DNA from: Elymus sibiricus
Lineage: Eukaryota; Streptophyta; Magnoliopsida; Poales; Poaceae
Assembly: GCA_039707655.1 (NCBI GenBank)
Contig: CM077673.1
Coordinates: forward strand, 444,001 to 508,000
Length of the DNA: 64,000 nt
Reading direction: 5' to 3'
Below the pieces are notes generated by a model that saw only the letters and a program-made list of their open reading frames with translations, was not told where the DNA came from and made no database searches. Made by a program: the position numbers and the translations under genes. Shown piece after piece: positions 39,501-49,874 of the stretch (position 1 is the stretch's first letter; the number at the start of each line of letters is the position of its first letter).

Positions 39501-41933
39501 TGCTTAAGGCCGAATTTGAGGGTACTCCAGGCATCCTGGTGCAAGCGGGGAGTATTTTCTGGATTCGCACGATCGCCGCGAGCATTTTGAGTACTTGATG
39601 GTCCGAAACGGACACCGAATGACAATGTTATGACCGTTTTAGTGAACACCGGTCCTTTTTATGGCAGTCCTTGAAAGAACTTCATTTTCCCGTGACGCTT
39701 TTTGCCTCACTACCCCAAAATTTTGTGTCCTTGATAGTGGAGATATTGTTTCCACATATATATTGACCGAGGATAGGAATGCCCTTTCGTTCTTGGGTGT
39801 CACACACATAAGTTACACCATGTCACCCGGCGAAAACAAGGAGAATAAGGCATATAGCCGCTGGATTTTCTTGAATTTACGGCCTAATGGGATTGCCCGG
39901 ATCATAGAGCATCTGCAGGAAGCTACGTTTGTCCCTACCAGGGGGACTAATGTCTATAATCAATGTAATCTCTCGAATTTCATTCAAAAGGAATTGCCAA
40001 TGGGTTGAGAAACTTGTCCGGAAAACACCGGCGATTGATGGTCTTTGACTTTCAGGCCCAAAAAGTTCTGCTGAAGGCCGAATTTGAGGGTACTCCGGGC
40101 ATCCTAGGGCAAGCCGGGAGTATTTTCTAGATTCGCATGCTCGCCGCGAGCATTTTGAGTACTTGTGGGTTCGAAACGGACACCGAATGACAAACTTATG
40201 ACCGTTTTAGTGAACACCGGTCCATTTTATGGCAGTCCTTGAAAGAACTTCATTTTCCCATGACACTTTTTGCCTCACCACCCCGAAAGTTTGTGTTCTT
40301 GATAGTGGAGATATTGTTTCCACATATATATTGACCAATGCCATGAATGCCCTTTCGTTCTTGGCTGTCACACACATAAGTTACAGCATGTCACATGGCG
40401 AAAACAAGGAGAATAAGGCATATAGCCGTTGGATTTTCTTGAACTTATGGCCAAATGGGATTGCCCGGATCATAGAGCATCTGTAGAAAGCTATGTTTGC
40501 CACTAATAGGGGGACTAATGTCTATAATCAATGTAATCTCTTGAATTTTCTTCAAATGGAAGTGCCAATGGGTTCAGAAACTTGTCCGAAAAACAGCGGC
40601 GAAAGATGTTCTTTGACTTTCAGGCCCAAAAAGTCCTGCTTATGGCCGAATTTAAGGGTACCCCAGGCATCCTAGCGCAAGCGGGTAGTATTTTCTGTAT
40701 TCACATGCTCACCGCGAGCATTTTGAGTACTTGTGGGTCCGAAACGGACACCGAATGACAAAGTTATGACCGTTTTAGTGAACACCGGTCCATTTTATGG
40801 CAGTCCTTGAAAGAACTTCATTTTCCTGTGACGCTTTTTGCCTCACCGGTCCGAAATTTTGTGTCCTCCATAGTGGAGATATTTATTCCAAATATATATT
40901 GACCAAATCCAGGAATGCCCTTTCGTTCTTGGCTGTCACACACATAAGTTACAGCATGTCACACGGCAAAAACAAGGAGAATAAGGCATATAGCCGCTGG
41001 ATTTTCTTGAATTTACGGCCAAATGGGATTGCCCGGATTATAGAGCATCTGCAGAAAGCTACGTTTGTCCCTACCAGGGGGACTAATGTTTATAATCAAC
41101 GTAATCTCTCGATTTTCCTTCAAAAGGAAGTGCCAATGGGTTGAGAAACTTGTCCAAAAAACAGCGGCGAATGATGTTCTTTGACTTTAAGGCCCAAAAA
41201 TTCCTGCTTAACTCTGAATTTGTGGGTACTCTGGGCATCCTGGCGCAAGCGGGGAGTATTTTCTGGATTCGCACGCTCGCCGCGAGCATTTTGAGTACTT
41301 GTGGGTCCGAAACGGACACCGAATGACAAAGTTACGACCGTTTTAGTGAACACCGGTCTATTTTATGGCAGTCCTTGAAAGAACTTCATTTTCCCGTGAC
41401 GCTTTTTGCCTCACCACCCCGAAATTTTGTGTCCTCGATAGTGGAGATATTGTTTCCACATATATATTGACCGATGCCAAGAATGCCCTTTCGTTCTTGG
41501 CTGTCACACACATAAGTTACAGCATGTCACACGGCGAAAACAAGGAGAATAAGGCATATAGCCGCTAGATTATCTTGAATTTACGGCCAAATGGGATTGC
41601 CTGGATCAAAGTGCATTTGTAGAAAGCTACGTTTGTCCCTTTCCAGGGGGACTAATGTCTATAATCAACGTAATCTCTCGAATTTCTTTCAAAAGGAAGT
41701 GCCAATGGGTTGAGAAACTTGTCCAAAAAACAACAGCGAATGATGTTCTTTGACTTTCAGGCCCAAAAAGTCCTTCTTAACTATGAATGTTAGGGTACTC
41801 CGGGCATCCTAGGGCAAGCCGGGAGTATTTTCTGGATTCGCATGCTCGCCGCGAGCATTTTGAGTACTTGTGGGTCCGAAACGGACACCGAATGACAGAC
41901 TTATGACCGTTTTAGTGAACACCGGTCCATTTT
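30571..41933 (+). repeat. Pentameric higher-order repeat, four copies of about 2841 bp
   Basis: Copies start at 30571, 33412, 36253 and 39093, spacing 2841, 2841 and 2840 bp. Each copy holds five monomers of distinct subtype in fixed order: (1) with cattctcgagtgtcacac; (2) with tcactaccccaaaatt and catgtcacccggcg; (3) with ccttcaaatggaagtgcc or ttcttcaaatggaagtgcc and a gaacttacg variant; (4) with ttcctgtgacgc and tccaaatatatattgacc; (5) with ccgctagattatcttg or close variants and aaaaaacaacagcg. Equivalent monomers in different copies differ by only a few bases, whereas neighbouring monomers in one copy differ much more. This is the defining pattern of a higher-order repeat. The fourth copy ends in a chimeric monomer near 41790. 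Confidence 0.95.
41365..41933 (+). repeat. Chimeric monomer at the end of the pentamer array
   Basis: The first part follows subtype 5, including aaaaaacaacagcg and ccttcttaactatgaat near 41730-41788. The last part switches to gtactccgggcatcctaggg followed by caagccgggag near 41795-41822, the text that ends subtype 2. The next monomer (41934) is subtype 3. Subtypes 1 and 2 are therefore skipped, as expected from an unequal crossover or deletion with a breakpoint in the short shared tract near 41785-41800. An irregular gaatgttagggtac at the switch point supports a repair junction. Confidence 0.85.
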
Positions 41934-42501
41934 ATGGCAGTCCTTGAAAGAACTTCATTTTCCCGTGACGCTTTTTGCCTCACCACCCCGAAAGTTTGTG
42001 TTCTTGATAGTGGAGATATTGTTTCCACATATATATTGACCGATGCCAGGAATGCCCTTTCGTTCTTGGCTGTCACACACATAAGTTATAGCATGTCACA
42101 TGGCGAAAACAAGGAGAATAAGGCATATAGCCGTTGGATTTTCTTGAACTTACGGCCAAATGGGATTGCCCGGATCATAGAGCATCTGTAGAAAGCTATG
42201 TTTGCCACTAATAGGGGGACTAATGTCTATAATCAATGTAATCTCTTGAATTTCCTTCAAATGGAAATGCCAATGGGTTCAGAAACTTGTTTGAAAAACA
42301 GCGGCGAAAGATGTTCTTTGACTTTCAGGCCCAAAAAGTCCTGCTTAAGGCCAAATTTGAGGGTACTCTGGGAATCCTAGCGCAAGCGGGGAGTATTTTC
42401 TGGATTCACATGCTCGCCGCGAGCATTTTGGGTACTTATGGATCCGAAACGGACACCGAATGACAAAGTTATGACCGTTTTAGTGAACACCGGTCCATTT
42501 T

Positions 42502-43069
42502 ATGGCAATCCTTGAAAGAACTTCATTTTCCCGTGACGCATTTTGCCTCACCGCCACGAAATTTTGTGTCCTCGATAGTGGAGATATTGTTTCCACATAT
42601 ATATTGACCGAAGCCAGGAATGCCCTTTCGTTCTTGGCTGTCACACACATAAGTTACAGCATGTCACACGGCGAAAACAAGGAGAATAAGGCATATAGCC
42701 GCTGGATTTTCTTGAATTTACGGCCAAATGGGATTGCCCGGATCATAGAGCATCTGCAGAAAGCTATGTTTGTCCCTACCAGGGGGACTAATGTCTATAA
42801 TCAACGTAATCTCTTGAATTTCCTTCAAAAGGAAGTGCCAATGGGTTGAGAAACTTGTCCGAAAAACAGCGGCGAATGATGTTCTTTGACTTTCAGGCCC
42901 AAAAAGTCCTTCTTAACTCTGAATTTGTGGGTACTCCGGGCATCCTGGCGCAAGCGGGGAGTATTTTCTGGATTCGCACGCTCGCCGCGAGCATTTTGAG
43001 TACTTGTGGGTCCGAAACGGACACCGAATGACAAAGTTATGACCGTTTTAGTGAACACCGGTCCATTTT
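42502..43069 (+). repeat. Representative 568-bp satellite monomer
   Basis: One full monomer given as a reference for the internal landmarks. It starts atggcaatccttgaaagaac. GTCACAC direct repeats are at 42640-42646 and 42663-42669. The consensus-like gaatttacggccaaatggg tract follows near 42714. The CTGCAG site that is often CTGTAG in other copies is near 42756. An ACGT site lies in caacgtaat near 42803; the second common ACGT site (ctacgtttg) is ctatgtttg here. The two dyads are at 42980-42992 and 43010-43022. A 115-codon ORF spans 42502-42849 but is broken in most other copies. Confidence 0.9.
42980..43022. other. Paired short dyads in the monomer (representative copy)
   Basis: GCTCGccgCGAGC at 42980-42992 and GTCCGaaaCGGAC at 43010-43022 are each perfect 5-bp inverted repeats with a 3-base centre. 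Their centres are 30 bp apart, close to three helical turns. The pair recurs in most monomers. In several copies the first loop varies (tcg, acg, cag) while the stem stays intact, although stem-breaking variants such as catgctcaccgcgagc also occur. A protein-binding or cruciform role is inference. Confidence 0.8.
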
Positions 43070-45339
43070 TTGGCAGTCCTTGAAAGAACTTCATTTTCTT
43101 GTGACGGTTTTTGCCTCACCGCCCCGAAATTTTGTGTCCTCGATAGTGGAGATATTGTTTCCACATATATATTGACCGATGCCAAGAATGCCCTTTCGTT
43201 CTTGGCTGTCACACACATAAGTTACAGCATGTCACACGGCGAAAACAAGGAGAATAAGGCATATAGCCGCTGGATTTTCTTGAATTTACGGCCAAATGGG
43301 ATTGCCCGGATCAAAGATCATCTGTAGAAAGCTACGTTTGCCCCTACCAGGGGGGCTAAGGTCTATAATCAAGATAATCTCTGTAATTTCCTTCAAAAGG
43401 AAGTGCCAATGGGTTCAGAAACTTGTCCGAAAAACAGCGGCGAATGATGTTCTTTGACTTTCAGGCCCAAAAAGTCCTGCTTAACTCTGAATTTGAGGGT
43501 ACTCCAGGCATCCTGGTGCAAGCGGGGAGTATTTTATGGATTCGCACGATCGCCGCGAGCATTTTGAGTACTTGTGGGTCCGAAACGGACACCGAATGAC
43601 AAAGTTATGACCGTTTTAGTGAACACCGGTCCATTTTATGGCAGTCCTTGAAAGAACTTCATTTTCCCGTGACGCTTTTTGCCTCACCGCCCCAAACTTT
43701 TGTGTCCTCGATAGTGGAGATATTTTTTCCACATATATATTGACCGATGCCAGGAATGCCCTCTCGTTCTTGGCTGTCACACACATAAGTTACAGCATGT
43801 CACACGGCGAAAACAAGGAGAATAAGGCATATAGCCGCAGGATTTTCTTGAATTTACGGCCAAATATGATAACCCGGATCATAGAGCATCTGCAGAAAGC
43901 TATGTTTGTCCCTACCAAGGTGACTAATGTCTATAATCAACGTAATCTCTCGAATTTCCTTCAAAAGGAATTGCCAATGGGATGAGAAACTTGTCCGGAA
44001 AACAACGGCGAATGATGTTCTTTGACTTTTAGGCCCAAAAAGTCCTGCTTAAGGACGAATTTGAGGGTACTCCGAGCATCCTGGTGCAAGCTGGGATTAT
44101 TTTCTTGATTCGCACACTCGCAGCGAGCATTTTGAGTACTTGTGGGTCCGAAACGGACACCGAATGACAAAGTTATGACTGTTTTAGTGAACACTAGTCC
44201 ATTTTATGGCAGTCCTTGAAAGAACTTCATTTTCCCGTGACGCTTTTTGCCTCACCGCCCCGAAATTTTGTGTCCTCGATAGTGGAGATATTGTTTCCAC
44301 ATATATATTGACCGATGCCAGGAATGCCCTTTCGTTCTTGGCTGTCAGACACAGAAGTTACAACATGTCACACGGCGAAAACAAGAAGATTAAGGCATAT
44401 AGCCGCTGGATTTTCCTGAATTTACGGTAAAATGGAATTGCCGAATCATAGAGCATCTGTAGAAACCTACGTTTGCCCATACCAGGGGGCTAATATCTAT
44501 AATCAACATAATCTCTCGAATTTCCTTCAAAAGGAAGTGCCAATGGGTTCAGAAACTTGTCCGAAAAATAGCGGCGAATGATGTTCTTTGACTTACAGGC
44601 CCAAAAAGTCCTACTTATGGCCGAATTTGAGGGTACTCCAGGAATCCTGGCACAAGCGGGGAGTATTTTCTAGATTCACATGCTAGCCGCGAGCATTTTG
44701 AGTAATTGTGGGTCCGAAACGGACACCGAATGACATAGTTATGACCGTTTTAGTGAACACCGGTCCATTTTATGGCAGTCCTTGAAAGAACTTCATTTTC
44801 CCGTGAAATTTTTTGCCTCACCACCCCGAAATTTTGTGTCCTCGATAGTGGAGATATTATTTCCACATATATATTGACCGATGCCAGGCACGCCCTTTCG
44901 TTCTTGGCTGTCACACACATAAGTTACAACATGTCACACGGCGAAAACAAGGAGAATAAGGCATATAGCCGCTGGATTTTCTTAAATTTACGGCCAAATG
45001 GGATTGCCCGGATCATAGAGCATCTGCAGAAAGCTACGTTTGTCCCTACCAGGGGGACTAATGTGTATAATCAACGTAATCTCTCGAATTTCCTTCAAAA
45101 GGAAGTGCCAATGTGTTGAGAAACATGTCCGAAAAATAGCGGCGAATGATGGTCTTTGACTTTCAGGCCCAAAAAGTCCTGCTTAACTCCGAATTTGAGG
45201 GTACTCTAGGCATCCTGGCGCAAGCGAGCAGTATTTTCTGGATTTGCATGCTCGCCGCGAGCATTTTGAGTACTTGTGGGTCCGAAACAGACACCGAATG
45301 ACAAAGTTATGACCATTTTAGTGAACACCGGTCCATTTT

Positions 45340-48300
45340 ATGGCAGTCCTTGAAAGAACTTCATTTTCCCGTGACGCTTTTTGTCTCACCACCCCGAAAT
45401 TTTGTGTCCTCGATAGTGGAGATATTGTTTCCACATATATATTGACCGATGCCAGGAATGCCCTTTCATTCTTGGCTATCACACACAGAAGTTACAGCAT
45501 GTCACACGGCGAAAACAAGGAGAATAAGGCATATAGCCGCTGGATTTTCTTGAATTTATGGCCAAATGGGATTTTCCGGATCATAGAGCATCTGTAGAAA
45601 GCTACGTTTGCCCTTACCAGGGGGCTAATGTCTATAATCAACGTAATCTCTTGAATTTCCTTTAAAAGGAAGTGCGAAATGGTTCAGAAACTTGTCCGAA
45701 AACAGCGGCGAATGATGTTATTTGACTTTCAGGCCCAAAAAGTCCTGCTTAAGGCTGAATTTGAGGGTACTCCGGACATCCTGGCGCAAGTGGGGAGTAT
45801 TTTCTGCATTTACACGCTCACTGCGGGCATTTTGAGTACTTGTGGGTTCGAAACGGAAACCGAATGACAAAGTTATGACCGTTTTAGTAAACACCCGGCC
45901 ATTTTATGGCCGTCCTTGAAAGAACTTCAGTTTCCCGTGACGCATTTTGCCTCACCGCCCTGAAATTTTGTGTCCTCGATAGTGGTGATATTGTTTCCAC
46001 ATATATATTGACCGATGCTAGGAATGCCCTTTCGTTCTTGGCTGTCACACACATAAGTTACAGCATGTCACACGGCGAAAACAAGGAGAATAAGGCATAT
46101 AGCCGCTGGATTTTCTTGAATTTACGGCCAAATGGGATTGCCTGGATCATAGAGCATCTGCAGAAAGCTACGTTTGTCCCTACCAGGGGGACTAATGTCT
46201 ATAATCAACGTAATCTCTCGAATTTCCTTCAAAAGGAAGTGCCAATTTGTTGAGAAACTTGTCCGAAAAACAGCGGCGAATGATGGTCTTTGACTTTCAG
46301 GCCCAAAAAGTCCTGCTTAACTCCGAATTTGAGGGTACTCTGGGCATCCTGGCGCAAGCGGGGAGTATTTGCTGGATTCACTTGCTTGCCGCGAGCATTT
46401 TGAGTACTTGTGGGTCAGAAACGGACACCGAATGACAATGTTATGACCATTTTAGTGAACACCGGTCCATTTTATGGCAGTCCTTGAAAGAACCTCATTT
46501 TCCTATGACGCTTTTTGCCTCACCACCCCAAAAAAATTTGTCCTCGATAGTGGAGATATTGTTTCCACATATATATTGACCGATGCCAGGAATGCCCTTT
46601 CATTCTTGGCTGTCACACACATAAGTTACAGCATGCACACGGCGAAAACAAGGAGAATAATGCATATAGCCGCTGGATTTTCTTGAATTTACGGCCAAAT
46701 GGGATTGCCCGGATCATAGAGCATCTGCAGAAAGCTATGTTTGTCCCTACCAGGGGGACTAACGTCTATAATCAATGTAATCTCCTGATTTTCCTTCAAT
46801 AGGAATTGCCAATGGGTTGAGAAACTTGTCCCAAAAACAGCGGCGAATGATGTTCTTTGACTTTTAGGCCCAAAAAGTCCTGCTTAAGCCCGAATTTGAG
46901 GGTACTCCAGGCATCCTGGCGCAAGCGGGGAGTATTTTCTGTATTCGCATGCTCGCCGCGAGCATTTTGAGTACTTGTGTGTCCGAAACGGACATCGAAT
47001 GACAAAGTTATGACCGTTTTAGTGAACACTGGTCCATTTTATGGCAGTCCTTGAAAGAACATTTTCCCATGACGCTTTTTGCCTCACCGCCCCGAAATTT
47101 TGTGTCCTCGATAGTGGAGATATTGTTTCCACATATATATTGACCGATGCCAGGAATGCCCTTGCGTTCTTGGCTGTCACGCACATAAGTTACAGCATGT
47201 CACATGGCGAAAACAAGGAGAATAAGGCATATAACCGCTGGATTTTCTTGAATTTACGGCCAAATGGGATTACCCGGATCATAGAGCATCTGCAGAAAGC
47301 TATGTTTGTCCCTACCAAGGGGACTAATGTCTATAATCAACGTAATCTCTCGAATTTCCTTCAAAAGGAATTGCCAATGGGATGAGAAACTTGTCCGGAA
47401 AACAACGGCGAATGATGTTCTTTGACTTTCAGGCCCAAAAAGTCCTGCTTAAGGACGAATTTCAGGGTACTCCAGGCATCCTGGTGCAAGCTGGGATTAT
47501 TTTCTCGATTCGCACGCTCGCAGCGAGCATTTTGAGTACTTGTGGGTCCGAAACGGACACCGAATGACAAAGTTATGACTGTTTTAGTGAACACTAGTCC
47601 ATTTTATGGCAGTCCTTGAAAGAATTCATTTTCCCGTGACGCTTTTTGCCTCACCGCCCCGAAATTTTGTGTCCTCGATAGTGGAGATATTGTTCTCCAC
47701 ATATATATTGACCGATGACTGGAATGCCCTTTCGTTATTCGCTGTCACACCCATAAGTTACAGCATGTCACACGGCGAAAACAAGGAGAATAAGGCATAT
47801 AGCCGCTAGATTTTCCTAAATTTACGGCCAAATGGGATTGCCCGGATCATAGAGCATCTGCAGAAAGCTACGTTTGTCCCTACCAGGGGGACTATTGTCT
47901 ATAATCAACGTAATCTCTCGAATTTCCTTCAAAAAGAAGTGCCAATGTGTTGAGAAACTTGTCCGAAAAACAGCGGCGAATGATGGTCTTTGACTTTCAT
48001 GCCCAAAAAGTCCTGCTTAACTCCGAATTTGAGGGTACTCTGGGCATCCTGGCACAAGCGGGGAGTATTTTCTGGATTTGCATGCTCACCGCGAGCATTT
48101 TGAGTAATTGTGGCTCCGAAACAGACACCGAATGACAAAGTTTTCACCATTTTAGTGAACACCGGTCCATTTTATGGCAGTCCTTGAAAGAACTTCATTT
48201 TCCCGTGACGCTTTTTGCCTCACCACCCCGAAATTTTGTGTCCTCGATAGTGGAGATATTGTTTCCACATATATATTGACCGATGCCAGGAATGCCCTTT

Positions 48301-49874
48301 CATTCTTGCCTGTCACACACAGAAGTTACTGCATGTCACACGGCGAAAACAAGGAGAATAAGGCATATAGCCGCTGGATTTTCTTGAATTTACGGCCAAA
48401 TGGGATTTTCCGGATCATAGAGCATCTATAGAAAGCTACGTTTGCCCCTACCAGGGGCTAATGTCTATAATCAACGTAATCTCTTGAATTTCCTTTAAAA
48501 GGAAGTGCCAAAGGGTTCAGAAACTTGTCTGAAAACAGTGGCGAATGATGTTCTTTGACTTTCAGGCCCAAAAAGTCCTGCTTAAGGCTGAATTTGAGGG
48601 TACTCCGGACATCCTGGCGCAAGCGAGGAGTATTTTCTGCATTCACACGCTCACTGCAGGAATTTTGAGTACTTGTGGGTTCGAAACGGAAACCGAATGA
48701 CAAAGTTATGACCGTTTTAGTAAACACCCGTCCATTTTATGGCAGTCCTTGAAAGAACTTCAGTTTCCCGTGACGCATTTTGCCTCACCGCCCTGAAATT
48801 TTGTGTCCTCGATAGTGGTGATATTGTTTCCACATATATATTGACCGATGCCAGGAATGCCCTTTCATTCTTGGCTGTCACAGACATAAGTTACAGCATG
48901 TCACATGGCGAAAACAAGGAGAATAAGGCATATAGCCGCTGGATTTTCTTGAATTTACGGCCAAATGGGATTGCCCGGATCATAGAGCATCTGCAGAAAG
49001 CTACGTTTCTCCCTACCAGGGGGACTAATGTCTATAATCAACATAATCTCTCGAATTTCCTTCAAAAGGAAGTGCCAATTTGTTGAGAAACTTGTCCGAA
49101 AAACAGCGGCGAATGATGGTATTTGACTTTCAGGCCCAAAAAGTCCTGCTTAACTCCGAATTTGAGGGTACTCTGGGCATCCTGGCGCAAGCGGGTAGTA
49201 TTTTCTGGATTCACATGCTCGCCGCGAGCATTTTGAGTACTTCTGGGTCCGAAACGGACACCGAATGACAATGTTATGACCATTTTAGTGAACACCGGTC
49301 CATTTTATGGCAGTCCTTGAAAGAACTTCATTTTCCTATGACGCTTTTTGCCTCACCACCCCAAAAATTTGTGTCCTCGATAATGGAGATATTGTTTCCA
49401 CATATATATTGACCGATGCCAGGAATGCCCTTTCATTCTTGGCTGTCACACACATAAGTTACAACATGTCACACGGCGAAAACAAGGAGAATAATGCATA
49501 TAGCCGCTGGATTTTCTTGAATTTATGGCCAAATGGGATTGCCCGGATCATAGAGCATCTGCAGAAAGCTATGTTTGTCCCTACCAGGGGGACTAACGTC
49601 TATAATCAATGTAATCTCCTGATTTTCCTTCAAAAGGAATTGCCAATGGGTTGAGAAACTTGTCCCAAAAACAGCGGCGAATGATGTTCTTTGACTTTTA
49701 GGCCCAAAAAGTCCTGCTTAAGCCCGAATTTGAGGGTACTCCAGGCATCCTGGTGCAAGCTAGGAGTATTTTCTGGATTCACATGCTCGCCGTTGGCATT
49801 TTGAGTACTTGTGGGTCCGAAACAGACATCGAATGACAAAGTTATGACCGTTTTAGTGAACACTGGTCCATTTT
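45340..49874 (+). repeat. Five-monomer duplication (offset about 2833 bp)
   Basis: Monomers starting at 45340, 45906 and 46474 match those at 48174, 48739 and 49307. Shared variants include gggattttccggatcatag, the cttcagtttcccgtgacgca tract, gtggtgatattg, ccaatttgttgagaaac and aataatgcatatagcc with ctcctgattttcc. The two intervening monomers (47041, 47606) complete the five-monomer period. Confidence 0.87.

Noticed and set aside
42620..42640. CENP-B-box-like text (tttcgttcttggctg)
   Set aside because: Only the TTCG start matches; the conserved A and CGGG positions of the box are absent.
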